Assembly (NCBI GenBank): GCA_016191875.1
Contig: JACPVG010000036.1
Coordinates: 1 to 64,000 of the forward strand
Reading direction: 5' to 3'
Length of the DNA: 64,000 bases
Source: Chloroflexota bacterium
Lineage (GTDB): Bacteria > Chloroflexota > Anaerolineae > Anaerolineales > UBA11579
Of this stretch, positions 15,821-24,556 are shown piece after piece. A program made the translations under genes and the position numbers. How positions within the stretch are numbered: position 1 is the stretch's first letter; every line of letters starts with the position of its first letter. The notes beneath the pieces are model-generated. The model ran no database searches. It was given only the letters and a program-made list of their open reading frames with translations, and was not told the origin of the DNA.

Positions 15821-16814
15821 AATCACCGTCCTGATGTCCGTGCACAACGGCGCCGCTACGCTTCCAGAGGCGCTGGCAGGCGCTCTGGCCCAGACCTGGC
15901 GGGATTTCGAACTGCTGGTGATCGACGACGGCTCGACCGACGCCACCCCGGAAATGCTCAGCCGCTTCACCGACCCGCGCCTGCGGGTTGTGCGCAACGA
16001 GCGCAACCTTGGCCTGACTGCCAGCCTGAATCGCGGGCTGGCCCTGGCGCAGGGCGAGTACATTGCCCGGATGGACGCGGACGACATCAGCCTGCCTGAG
16101 CGGCTGGCGCGCCAGGTCAGGTTCATGAAATCGCATCCGGAAGTGGCCGTCTGTGGCACATGGGTGCAGACCTTTGGCGAGCGCGAAGAGGTCTGGCGAT
16201 TCCCATCCAAGCACGAAGAACTCCGCTGTGAAATGCTGTTCGAGAATGTGTTGGCGCACGGCAGCGTGATGCTGCGCTGCGCCGCGCTGGAAGCCCACGA
16301 CCTGCGCTATGATGAACGGCTGGTGCGTGCCCAGGACTACGACCTGTGGGCGCGCCTGAGCCGCCATGCGGCGCTGGCCAACCTGCCGGAGGTCTTGCTG
16401 CGCTATCGCCTGCACGCCGGACAGGCCGGCGCGGCCGACGGCGCCGGCCAGCAAGCCACCGCCCAGCAGGTGCGCCGGATGCAGTTGGAATGGCTGGGGC
16501 TTGCGCCCTCGGAGAGCGACATGGCCGTGCATTTGACGCTCAGCACATGGCAGTTCGAGGCCGGCCTTGAGTTCCTGGGCCGGGGGCGCGCCTGGCTGGA
16601 GGGCATTGAGGAGGCCAACTGGAGGGCACCAGTATATCCCGCGCGCGCATTGCGCCGCGCCCTTGCCCGCCGCTGGCTGGCAGCCGCCCGCGCCGCCCAG
16701 AGGCACGGCCTGGCGGCCTGGCGAGCGTATGCGGCTTCCCGGCTGGCGCAGCCCTCTTTGACGGCAGTACGCTTTTATTTGCTGTGCCTGCGGGCCGAGG
16801 CGCGACATGGCTGA
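15810..16814 (+). CDS. GT2-type glycosyltransferase
   Basis: This 334-residue protein has a GT-A N-terminal domain: TVLMSVHNGAATLPEAL, VIDDGSTD (37-44) and the DXD-like metal-binding DADD (89-92). The C-terminal 120 residues are helical and basic, without clear membrane spans, so it probably acts at the inner face of the membrane. The GTG start lies 11 bp inside the preceding methyltransferase gene. Specificity is unknown. Confidence 0.9.
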   Translation: MPPEITVLMSVHNGAATLPEALAGALAQTWRDFELLVIDDGSTDATPEMLSRFTDPRLRVVRNERNLGLTASLNRGLALAQGEYIARMDADDISLPERLARQVRFMKSHPEVAVCGTWVQTFGEREEVWRFPSKHEELRCEMLFENVLAHGSVMLRCAALEAHDLRYDERLVRAQDYDLWARLSRHAALANLPEVLLRYRLHAGQAGAADGAGQQATAQQVRRMQLEWLGLAPSESDMAVHLTLSTWQFEAGLEFLGRGRAWLEGIEEANWRAPVYPARALRRALARRWLAAARAAQRHGLAAWRAYAASRLAQPSLTAVRFYLLCLRAEARHG

Positions 16815-18021
16815 ACGCGTCGCCATCATCTCGGATTCAGCGCCGCCTTACGGCGGCGGCGGCATCGCCAGCGCGCATTACGCCCTGTTCAAAGGTCTGC
16901 GCCAACGCGGCATCGAGGCTGCCCTGTTTACCTATTTCGACCGGGTATTTCCCGACCAACCCGAAGAGCACATCCACCGCTTCGGCCCGCCGCCGCGCCT
17001 CACCAAGAACCTCCTGCGGCTGAACCGGATGCTGTTTGCCCTGATTCAGCCGGGGCGTAAAGCCTGGTACGCGATCGATTCGCTCGCCTCAGGGCTGGGC
17101 GTGCGGCGCATGGCCTGGGCGCTGGCCGCCTATCGCCCGGATGTGGTCATCTTCCCCGACCAGGGCTCGCCGGCCCTGCTGCTGCCCAAACCGGCGGGCG
17201 CGACCTGGGGGCTGATCGCCCACCACAACCCCCTGCGCTTCCAGCACAGCCCGCTGGCGGGCGAGTTCTCCGCGCTGGACGCGCGCCTGGCCATCGCCTT
17301 CGAGCAGCGCGCCCTGCGCAAGATTGACCGGGCGACCTGCCCCTCGCGGCACATGCGCGAGTGGTTCGGCCGCGCCTTCCGCTTCGACGGACCGGTGGCG
17401 GTCATCCCCAATGTGCCGGATGTGGAGTCGGCAGCGCGCGCCGCGCCGCACGACCTGCGCCCGGCGCTCGGCCTGGCGCCGGATGCGCCGCTGCTGGCCA
17501 TCCCTTCCGGCGAGGTGCGGCTGAAAGGCACGGAATTCATCTTTCCCATCCTGGGGCGGCTGGCGGCCGGATATTTGCAGCCGTTCGGCGTGTTCATCGC
17601 CGGGGAACTGGAGGCCGGTCTGGCGGCGCAACTGCCGGGCCTGCCGCCTCACGTCCGCCTGCATCTGCCGGGGCGGCTGGCGCACGGCGACTACCTGGCG
17701 CGTCTCAAGGCCTGTTCGTTTGGCCTGTTCCCGTCGCTGATCGATAACTACAGTATGGCGCTGGTGGAGGCTTCGCTGGCAGGCGTGCCGATGCTGGCCT
17801 TCGACGCCGGCGGCAACGCCGACATCCTTGCCGACGGCGAGAACGGGCGGCTACTACCGGCTTACGACTGGGAAGCGCTCGCCAGCGCGGCCCTGAATCT
17901 ACTGAACGCGCCGCCCGAACTGGCGACCCTGCGCGAGCGCACGGCGGCCTATCGCCCGAGGACTTTCGACCCGCAGGCGGTGGTGGAGGAGTATGTACGG
18001 TTCTTCATCCAGAAGAACTGA
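16807..18021 (+). CDS. GT4-type glycosyltransferase
   Basis: This 404-residue GT-B protein has a glycine-rich N-terminus (SAPPYGGGGIASAHYAL), typical of GT4 acceptor loops. Its C-terminal motif FPSLIDNYSMALVEASLAGVPM (about 311-332) is followed by GGNADIL. It overlaps the preceding GT2 gene by 8 bp and ends the first tight glycosyltransferase operon. A 111-bp inverted-repeat element follows. Confidence 0.9.
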   Translation: MAERVAIISDSAPPYGGGGIASAHYALFKGLRQRGIEAALFTYFDRVFPDQPEEHIHRFGPPPRLTKNLLRLNRMLFALIQPGRKAWYAIDSLASGLGVRRMAWALAAYRPDVVIFPDQGSPALLLPKPAGATWGLIAHHNPLRFQHSPLAGEFSALDARLAIAFEQRALRKIDRATCPSRHMREWFGRAFRFDGPVAVIPNVPDVESAARAAPHDLRPALGLAPDAPLLAIPSGEVRLKGTEFIFPILGRLAAGYLQPFGVFIAGELEAGLAAQLPGLPPHVRLHLPGRLAHGDYLARLKACSFGLFPSLIDNYSMALVEASLAGVPMLAFDAGGNADILADGENGRLLPAYDWEALASAALNLLNAPPELATLRERTAAYRPRTFDPQAVVEEYVRFFIQKN

Positions 18022-18041
18022 CCCGGGCCTACTGCGGATAT

Positions 18042-18152
18042 GGGAGTGTCCAGGTCTGGTGGGGTGGGAGTCGACGCTTTAGCGGGGGCTCGCCACACAC
18101 TCGGCTAAACCCTCGACTCCGATGCAATACCCAGGCGAAGGTGGACACTCCC
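18042..18152. mobile_element. 111-bp MITE-like element with 11-bp terminal inverted repeats
   Basis: The terminal repeats are GGGAGTGTCCA (18042-18052) and TGGACACTCCC (18142-18152). Internal arms GGAGTCGA / TCGACTCC continue the fold. The pentamer GCGGA occurs near both ends (18034-18038 and 18153-18157), but it is not directly adjacent on the left. There is no coding capacity. Confidence 0.6.
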
Positions 18153-18206
18153 GCGGAATCTCGACACTGAAGTACGGTAAAATCCGCCGGATACTCTGAG
18201 GCCCCC

Positions 18207-20129
18207 ATGTGCGGCATTTCCGGAATCGTTTCCCATCAACCTCTCACGCCTGAACAGCGCGCCGCGGCGCGGCGCATGAACGCCGCGCTGGCCCATCGCG
18301 GCCCGGATGGCGAAGGGATGCACGAACACCTTCAGGCGGTCATCGCCATGCGCCGCCTGAGCATCATCGACCTGGCGGGCGGCTGGCAGCCCATCTACAA
18401 CGAAGATCGCACCCTGGCGGTCACCTGCAACGGCGAGATCTACAACTACGTCGAGTTGCGCCCGGGGCTGGAGGCGCGCGGCCACCGCTACAGCACCGAC
18501 AGCGACGTCGACAACGTCCTGCACCTATACGAGGAACACGGCCTGGATTTCGTCCACCACCTGCGCGGCATGTTTGCCATCGCTCTGTGGGACGAGACGC
18601 GGCGGCGGCTGGTGCTGGCACGCGACCGCATGGGCGAGAAACCGCTCTATCTCTACGAAGATGGGCAAACGCTTTACTACGCCTCGGAGATGAAAGCCCT
18701 GCTGAAGTGCGGCGTTATTTCCTTCGACCTCGACCCGCAGGCGGTGGATGATTACTTCCACTACCAGTACGTGCCTGAGCCGCAGACCATCGTGCGTGGG
18801 GTGCGCAAACTGCCCGCCGGGCATCTGCTGGTGGTGGACGTCGACCCCTGGCATGTGCGGGAAATCAGGTATTGGGACATGCTGGACGCCGAGCCGCTGG
18901 ATGCCGACCCGGTCGAAACCCTGCGCGGCGTGCTGGACGAGATGGCCGAACTGGTCATCCGCGCCGACGTGCCGGTGGGCGTGGCGCTGAGCAGCGGCCT
19001 GGACTCGAGCGCCGTGACGGCGCTGGCGGTGAGCAAATACCCCGGCACCATGCACGCCTTCAGCGTGGGTTACCCGGGCGGCCTGCACAACGACGAACGC
19101 GCCGGCGCGCGCGCCCTGGCCGAACATCTCAAGATCCCATTCCACGATGTGGAACTGCATACGGAAGATATGGTCGCGAATTTCCCCGACCTGGCCTTCG
19201 ACCGCGACGATCCCATCGCCGATATTTCCGGCTACGGCTACTACATGGTGCAGAAGGCCAGCCGCGTGGCCGGCATCCCGGTCATGCTGCAGGGGCAGGG
19301 CGGCGACGAGCTGTTCTGGGGCTACGACTGGGTGCGCGCCGCGCTGGCCGAAAGCCAGGCGCGCCAGGCCGATGACCGGCCAGGGCTGCGCAACCTGTGG
19401 GCCAGCCGGGAGTTCGTGCCGCCCACCGGCCTCAGCCGCGCCGGCCTGGGGCCGTTCGTCTATGGCCTGGGCGGGTTGGCTCCAACGTGGCGGCGCTACC
19501 GGCGGCGCGTGGCTGGGCCGCCGGGGCGGCTGGTGTTCTACGATATGGCGCGCGATTACGCCCAGGCCATCCGGGAGGTCCCGGGCCTGTACCCGCCCGC
19601 CTTGCGGGCCGCGCTGCGCTCCTGCCCCGGCCGCCACTTCACCCTCGACCGGCCGTGGCCGCCGCTGCCGGCGCTGTTCACCAAACTCATCGCCCAGAGC
19701 TACCTGCTGGAGAACGGCGTGGCCCAGGGCGACCGGTTGGGTATGGCCTCGTCCATCGAACTGCGCCTGCCGCTGCTGGATTACAAACTGGTCGAAACGG
19801 TCATCGGCCTGCGCAAGGCCCGGCCGGACCATCATTTGCCGCCCAAGCACTGGTTCAAAGAGGCCCTGCGCGGCGCCCTTCCGGATTGGGTGCTGGAGCG
19901 GCCCAAACGCGGCTTCGAGCCGCCCGTGCGCCAATGGCACGCCGCGCTCTTCTCGGCCTACGGGCGCAACCTGCAAGATGGCGTGCTGGTGCAGAACGAA
20001 ATCCTCAGCCCGGCGGCCGCGGCGCGGCTTTCGGCCGGGCCGTTCCCCAAGACCAACGCCGTGCCGCTTTCGTTCAAGGCCCTGACGCTGGAGATGTGGG
20101 CGCGGCGCATCCAGGCGCAAGTCCCCTGA
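18207..20129 (+). CDS. asnB: Glutamine-hydrolysing asparagine synthase family amidotransferase
   Basis: This 640-residue protein has an N-terminal class II glutaminase domain (Cys2 nucleophile in MCGISGIV, RGPDGEG at 31-37, NGEIYN at 75-80) and a C-terminal ATP-pyrophosphatase domain with the PP-loop SSGLDSS (262-268). It makes asparagine from aspartate or, as in many glycan clusters, may amidate a uronic acid or other acid. GAGG at 18198-18201 precedes the ATG, and TAAAAT at 18178-18183 is a possible -10. It is separated from the upstream operon by the MITE-like element and sits within the glycosyltransferase genes. Confidence 0.92.
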   Translation: MCGISGIVSHQPLTPEQRAAARRMNAALAHRGPDGEGMHEHLQAVIAMRRLSIIDLAGGWQPIYNEDRTLAVTCNGEIYNYVELRPGLEARGHRYSTDSDVDNVLHLYEEHGLDFVHHLRGMFAIALWDETRRRLVLARDRMGEKPLYLYEDGQTLYYASEMKALLKCGVISFDLDPQAVDDYFHYQYVPEPQTIVRGVRKLPAGHLLVVDVDPWHVREIRYWDMLDAEPLDADPVETLRGVLDEMAELVIRADVPVGVALSSGLDSSAVTALAVSKYPGTMHAFSVGYPGGLHNDERAGARALAEHLKIPFHDVELHTEDMVANFPDLAFDRDDPIADISGYGYYMVQKASRVAGIPVMLQGQGGDELFWGYDWVRAALAESQARQADDRPGLRNLWASREFVPPTGLSRAGLGPFVYGLGGLAPTWRRYRRRVAGPPGRLVFYDMARDYAQAIREVPGLYPPALRAALRSCPGRHFTLDRPWPPLPALFTKLIAQSYLLENGVAQGDRLGMASSIELRLPLLDYKLVETVIGLRKARPDHHLPPKHWFKEALRGALPDWVLERPKRGFEPPVRQWHAALFSAYGRNLQDGVLVQNEILSPAAAARLSAGPFPKTNAVPLSFKALTLEMWARRIQAQVP

Positions 20130-20131
20130 CC

Positions 20132-21166
20132 ATGCCGCGCATCACCTTTGGAATCATCACGCTCAACGGCCTGCCCTGGCTGGGCTATAACCTGCGCGCC
20201 CTGTACCCCTTTGCTCATGAGATCATCGTGGTGGAGGGGGCGGTGCAGGCGGCGGCAAGCCTGGCCCGCCCGGACGGCCACTCCCAGGACGGCACCTTCG
20301 AGTTCGTCCAACAGTTCCGACGCGCCGAAGACCCTGAACGCAAGGTGACGCTGGTGAGCGCGGTGGAGGAGGGCTACAACGACGGTTTCTGGCCGGAGAA
20401 AGATGAAATGAGTCAGGCCTATGCCCGGCGGGCGACTGGCGACTGGCTGTGGCAGGTGGATGGTGACGAGTTCTACACTGCGGAAGGGATGCGGGCCGTG
20501 TGCGGCGTGCTGGATGCTGAACCGGACATCGCCGCCATGTCATTCCCCTACCGCGAATTCTGGGGCGCGTTCGACTGCCGGGTGCGCGGCTGGTGGCACG
20601 ACTACGAGCACCCGGCCTTCCACCGCCTGTTCCGCTGGGGGCCGGGTTATGCCTATGCCGGCCACCGCCCGCCAACAGTGCTGGACGAGCACGGCCGCGA
20701 CCTGCGTACCCTCCGCTGGCTGGGCCCCAGGGAATTGAAGGCGCGCGGCATCTGGCTGTATCACTATTCCTACGTCCTGCCCAAACAGGCTGAGCAGAAG
20801 GTCGGCTATTACAGCCACGCGACGTGGACCGAGCAATTTCGCGACAACGCTCGCTGGTTGGAAGAAAAATACCACGGCTTGAAGGACCCGCTGTTCATCA
20901 GCGAACTGGGGCGCTGGCGTTGGCAGTGGCTGGAACGCTACCGCGACCCGCATCCGGCGGCCATCCGGCGGCTGCGCGCCGACCTGGCCAGCGGAAGACT
21001 GAACGAACCCCTGCGGCGTGCGGATGACCTCGAGCGCCTGCTGGCCTCGCCGGGCTACGCGCTGGGCCGGTGGTTCGCCCGGCTGGCGCTGTTCCTCACC
21101 TGGCACGCCCGGCGGCTGGCGAAACCGCTCACGCGGCGGCTGCGCGCCCGGCGGCTTAAGGCTTGA
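20132..21166 (+). CDS. GT2-like glycosyltransferase
   Basis: This 344-residue protein begins 2 nt after the asnB stop. ITFGIITLNGLPWLGYNL opens the GT-A fold, and WQVDGDEFYT (about 110-119) supplies the DXD motif. A conserved region with many Trp/Tyr/His residues follows (FWGAFDCRVRGWWHDYEH). A basic, partly hydrophobic C-terminus may associate with the membrane. The family resembles GT2 proteins annotated as glycosyltransferase or YkcC-like; specificity is unknown. Confidence 0.82.
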   Translation: MPRITFGIITLNGLPWLGYNLRALYPFAHEIIVVEGAVQAAASLARPDGHSQDGTFEFVQQFRRAEDPERKVTLVSAVEEGYNDGFWPEKDEMSQAYARRATGDWLWQVDGDEFYTAEGMRAVCGVLDAEPDIAAMSFPYREFWGAFDCRVRGWWHDYEHPAFHRLFRWGPGYAYAGHRPPTVLDEHGRDLRTLRWLGPRELKARGIWLYHYSYVLPKQAEQKVGYYSHATWTEQFRDNARWLEEKYHGLKDPLFISELGRWRWQWLERYRDPHPAAIRRLRADLASGRLNEPLRRADDLERLLASPGYALGRWFARLALFLTWHARRLAKPLTRRLRARRLKA

Positions 21167-21176
21167 GCAAACCGCT

Positions 21177-21182
21177 TATAAT
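21177..21182 (+). promoter_or_regulatory. TATAAT box 7 nt before the start codon (leaderless promoter candidate)
   Basis: A perfect TATAAT ends 7 nt before ATG 21190 and the intervening bases carry no Shine-Dalgarno. The mRNA would begin at the start codon. The promoter lies in the last bases of the upstream gene and beyond its stop. Confidence 0.55.
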
Positions 21183-21189
21183 TCCGGCC

Positions 21190-21630
21190 ATGAGCCGTCC
21201 CTCCGGTTACGAAACCATCGAATATCACGGCACCAAATACGCTGAGGTCATCTGGGCGGATACGCGCGTGGCGCACACCACCTTCTTCTCGCCGGCCGAA
21301 TCGTCCTTCCAGTTCGGGCTGCTGGCGCACAAGGCCGGGCATCAGGAACCGGCGCACTACCACCGCGAGTTCGAGCGCAGCATCAGCGACCTGCAGCAGA
21401 TGTTTGTCGTCCAGCGCGGGGTGGTCGTGGTCGAACTGTACAGCGACGACGGCGACCTACTGCGCGAAGTGACCCTCAAGGCCGGGGACGCCATCGTGCT
21501 CATCCACGGTGTGCACGCCCTGCGGGTGCTGGAGGACATGCAGTGCATCAGCGTCAAGCAGGGGCCGTTCATGGGCACGGAATTCGACAAGGTGGAAGTG
21601 CCGGTGCGCAAGAGCCCGCCGAGCGAATGA
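21190..21630 (+). CDS. Cupin-fold protein
   Basis: This 146-residue single-domain protein is mostly beta strand. GHQEPAHYHREFER holds the cupin motif 1 histidines/glutamate, and LKAGDAIVLIHGVHAL is motif 2. Small cupins in glycan clusters are often sugar isomerases/epimerases or regulators; which applies here is unknown. ATG 21190 is chosen because a TATAAT lies just upstream. A TTG at 21163 would add nine residues but lies before that promoter. The stop overlaps the next gene. Confidence 0.78.
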   Translation: MSRPSGYETIEYHGTKYAEVIWADTRVAHTTFFSPAESSFQFGLLAHKAGHQEPAHYHREFERSISDLQQMFVVQRGVVVVELYSDDGDLLREVTLKAGDAIVLIHGVHALRVLEDMQCISVKQGPFMGTEFDKVEVPVRKSPPSE

Positions 21631-22466
21631 TCGTCATCACCAGCCGCTTCGGGCAGTTGGGCAACCGCCTGCTCATCTTCGCCAAATTCATCACCCTGGC
21701 GCGCGCGGAGAACCTGACGCTCATGAATCTGGGCTTCGGCGGCTATGCCTGCTACTTTAGAACCCTCTCCAGAGACCGCCTGTGCCGCTACCCGCCCTCC
21801 GGCCAGGCCGGGGCGCTGGCCGCCGGACTGGCGCGCCAGTACTACCGCCGCCTGGCGCAGTTGGGAAGGAACGTCGTTGTTTTGAACGCCGGTCTCTCAA
21901 AAGAATTGAACCTGGCCGACCCTGAATTCGTCCGGCTGGCGCGCGAGAAGACCGTCGTCTTCGCCGGGGGCTGGCCGCGCCTGGACGCCGATTACAAGGC
22001 CGAACATGCCCCGGCGGTGCGCGAGTTCTTCAGGCCGGCGGCGGATCACCAGCGAAACATCGAAGCTGTGGTTAACCGCGCCCACGCTACCTGCGAGGTG
22101 CTGGTGGGCCTGCATGTGCGCCAGGGCGATTACCGCACCTGGGAGGACGGCCGCTATTACTATAGCAGCGCCCAGTATGTCGAACTGATGCCGCGCCTGG
22201 CGGCGCTCTACCCCGGCAGGGCGGTCGGCTTCCTGGTGGTTTCAGACGAGAAACAGGACCCGGCCGCTTATGCCAGCCAGCCGGTGAGCTTTGGCAGCGG
22301 ACATATCCTGGAAGATATGTACTCCCTGGCGGCCTGCGACGCCATCGTTGGCCCACCCAGCACGTTCGCCGGCTGGGCGTCATTCTACGGGCGTGTGCCG
22401 CGCTTGCAGATTAAGGACATCGCTGCGCCCGTCAGGCTGGATGCGTTTATGGAGCCTGCCGCGTGA
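21627..22466 (+). CDS. GT11-like (alpha-1,2-fucosyltransferase-type) glycosyltransferase
   Basis: This 279-residue protein has the N-terminal pattern SRFGQLGNRLLIFAKF and the motif HVRQGDY (163-169), characteristic of GT11 and related fucosyltransferases. ILEDMYSLAACDAIVGPPSTFAGW matches the family's GDP-fucose-binding C-terminal motif. The donor would be GDP-L-fucose, which the gmd and fcl products in this same window would supply. ATG 21627 overlaps the cupin stop by 4 bp. Confidence 0.82.
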   Translation: MIVITSRFGQLGNRLLIFAKFITLARAENLTLMNLGFGGYACYFRTLSRDRLCRYPPSGQAGALAAGLARQYYRRLAQLGRNVVVLNAGLSKELNLADPEFVRLAREKTVVFAGGWPRLDADYKAEHAPAVREFFRPAADHQRNIEAVVNRAHATCEVLVGLHVRQGDYRTWEDGRYYYSSAQYVELMPRLAALYPGRAVGFLVVSDEKQDPAAYASQPVSFGSGHILEDMYSLAACDAIVGPPSTFAGWASFYGRVPRLQIKDIAAPVRLDAFMEPAA

Positions 22467-23413
22467 ATCCGACCGAATCGTTCCGCATCAACATCTACGC
22501 CGTTGGGCGTTCCGGCACCAAGGCGGCCCAATTGTGGCTGGCCTACCTGCTGGCCCGGCGCTACGGCGCGGTCTGGGTGAATTACGAGCCGCTGCGCTAC
22601 CGCAGCCGCAAGCTGGAAGCCTCGTACTACGGCTGGCGGGTGCACACCCGCACGCCGCAGCTGCTGGAGACGACCGATACTCCCTCCGGCGAGTTTCGCG
22701 CCTTTTGCCGTATGCTGGCGGAATATCCGGTTAACGTTACCAAGTTCATCCGCGCCAACGGGCGCATCAATGCCATCAACGCCGTGATGCAGCCTGACCT
22801 TTCGATTCTCATCGTGCGCGACCTGTATCAGGTGCTGGAGTCGGTGGCGCGTCTCACCTGGAGCCTGGTGCCGGACGAGGCCGACTGGGCGCGCCTGTGC
22901 GCCGCCGGGCGCGGCCGCTACCCATTCCTCGACCCACATCTCAAACCCGGCCAGGAAAGCAAATTGCTCGTCAACGCCGCGCACTGGTTCCTGCACAACA
23001 TGCACGCGCTGGAGCACGCCGTGGATACGCTGGCGGTGCCCTACGACCGCCTCGATTTGGTGGAGGCCATTGCCCGCCAACGCGGGTTAGAGTCCCACGG
23101 GACATCCCTGCGCCACCCGGCCTTCCGCGGCGGCATCCACGGCGACGTAGTGCTTGAAGATGTCCATGCCTCGAAAGGCGACCCCTTGAAAGCCATCCTG
23201 CCCGGCCGGCTCTACCGCCAGTGGGCGGCGCGTTACGCCCGCGAGCGCAGCGGGGGACTGTGCCGCGCCGTGGAGACGCTGCCCGAGCCTGAACCCAAAG
23301 ACCGGGGGCAGACCCTGCGCGTGCAGGTGCCGCGCCACCCCGTCCTGGACGACCTCAACCTGCGCGTGCAGGAAAAACTGGCCGAGGTGGTCGCCCGCCA
23401 GCAGATTGGGTAG
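22463..23413 (+). CDS. Sulfotransferase-like P-loop protein
   Basis: This 316-residue protein has an N-terminal P-loop-like motif YAVGRSGTKAAQLW (about 12-25) in the place of the 5'-phosphosulfate loop of PAPS-dependent sulfotransferases. LSILIVRDLYQVLES sits where the 3'-phosphate-binding R...S motif (VRD...S) is expected. The family assignment is moderate because overall length and internal sequence diverge. If correct, it would use PAPS made by the fused sulfurylase/kinase at 58.5 kb. It overlaps the preceding gene (GTGA). Confidence 0.65.
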   Translation: MNPTESFRINIYAVGRSGTKAAQLWLAYLLARRYGAVWVNYEPLRYRSRKLEASYYGWRVHTRTPQLLETTDTPSGEFRAFCRMLAEYPVNVTKFIRANGRINAINAVMQPDLSILIVRDLYQVLESVARLTWSLVPDEADWARLCAAGRGRYPFLDPHLKPGQESKLLVNAAHWFLHNMHALEHAVDTLAVPYDRLDLVEAIARQRGLESHGTSLRHPAFRGGIHGDVVLEDVHASKGDPLKAILPGRLYRQWAARYARERSGGLCRAVETLPEPEPKDRGQTLRVQVPRHPVLDDLNLRVQEKLAEVVARQQIG

Positions 23414-23442
23414 AATCAGCCCATCCCCAACTAAGGACGCCC

Positions 23443-24555
23443 ATGATTCCCGTATTTGAACCGGTCATCAGCGAAGACGAAATTGAAGAGGTGGTCGCCG
23501 CCCTGCGGCGCGGCGAGATCAGCGGCAGTTTTGGCGAGGCCCTGCCGGCTTTCGAGGGGGCCTTTGCCGAATATGTGGGCTGCCAGTACGGCGTGGCGGT
23601 CAACAGCGGTTCCTCCGCCCTGCAGTTGGCTGTGGCCGCGGCGGGCATTGGCCCCGGCGACGAGGTGCTGGTGAGCGCCAGCACCAATATCGCCACCGCC
23701 CTGGCCGCCTACCACAACGGCGCGGTCAGTGTGCCGGTCGATTCCGAGCCGGTGACCTGGAATCTGGACCTTGAATTGGTCGAGGAACTCATCACGCCAC
23801 GCACGAAAGCCATCATCCCGGTGCACCTGTACGGCCACCCGGTGGACATGGACGCGCTGATGGCCATCGCCGAGAAACACAACCTGCTCGTCATCGAGGA
23901 CTGCGCCGAATCGCACGGGGCGACGGTGCGCGGTCGCATGACCGGCTCGTTCGGCCACATGGCCTGCTTCTCGTTCTACGCCAACAAGGTCATCACTACT
24001 GGCGAGGGCGGCATGATTACCACCAACGACCCGGCCCTGGCCGAACGCCTGCGCTCGCTGCGCAACCTGGGCTTCGGCGAGCCGCGCTTCTACCACGAGA
24101 TTCCGGCGTTCAACTTCCGCATGCCGGGCTACGTCGCCGCGCTGGGGCTGGCGCAGTTCCGCAAGATCGACCGGATCATCGAAGAGAAGCGTCGCGTGGC
24201 CCAGACCTACAATCGCCTGCTGGCAGGAATCCCCGGCGTGCAGACGCCCGCCGAACTGGATTGGGCGAAGAACGTGTACTGGATGTATGCCATCATCATC
24301 GACCCGGCGGCCTACGGGCGCACGCGCGACCAACTGGCCGCCCGGCTGTGGGAGAAGAAAATCCAGACGCGTACGTTCTTCTGCCCGATGAACCAGCAGC
24401 CCTTCCTCCGAACCCAGCCCGGCACCCGCGACATACCGTGCCCGGTGGCCGACCGGTTGTGGGAGACCGGCCTGTACCTGCCCTCGACCTGGACGCTGGA
24501 CGAAGCGACCATCGGGTTGGTGGCGGACTGTATCCGCGAGTTCCAGGCAGGGTGA
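23443..24555 (+). CDS. DegT/DnrJ/EryC1/StrS family sugar aminotransferase
   Basis: This PLP-dependent enzyme of 370 residues transaminates keto-sugar nucleotides. NSGSSALQLAVAAAG (about 54-68), EDCAESHGA with Asp153, and SFYANKVITTGEGG with the PLP lysine Lys182 are all intact. Candidate substrates are 4-keto sugars from PseB or a GDP/dTDP-keto sugar; the adjacent methyltransferase suggests an N- or O-methylated amino sugar. AAGGA lies before the ATG and TAGAAT at 23411-23416 could be its -10. Confidence 0.92.
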   Translation: MIPVFEPVISEDEIEEVVAALRRGEISGSFGEALPAFEGAFAEYVGCQYGVAVNSGSSALQLAVAAAGIGPGDEVLVSASTNIATALAAYHNGAVSVPVDSEPVTWNLDLELVEELITPRTKAIIPVHLYGHPVDMDALMAIAEKHNLLVIEDCAESHGATVRGRMTGSFGHMACFSFYANKVITTGEGGMITTNDPALAERLRSLRNLGFGEPRFYHEIPAFNFRMPGYVAALGLAQFRKIDRIIEEKRRVAQTYNRLLAGIPGVQTPAELDWAKNVYWMYAIIIDPAAYGRTRDQLAARLWEKKIQTRTFFCPMNQQPFLRTQPGTRDIPCPVADRLWETGLYLPSTWTLDEATIGLVADCIREFQAG

Positions 24556-24556
24556 A

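Noticed and set aside
18525..20120. 531-codon minus-strand frame opposite asnB
   Set aside because: It is an antisense shadow of a protein with intact glutaminase and PP-loop motifs.
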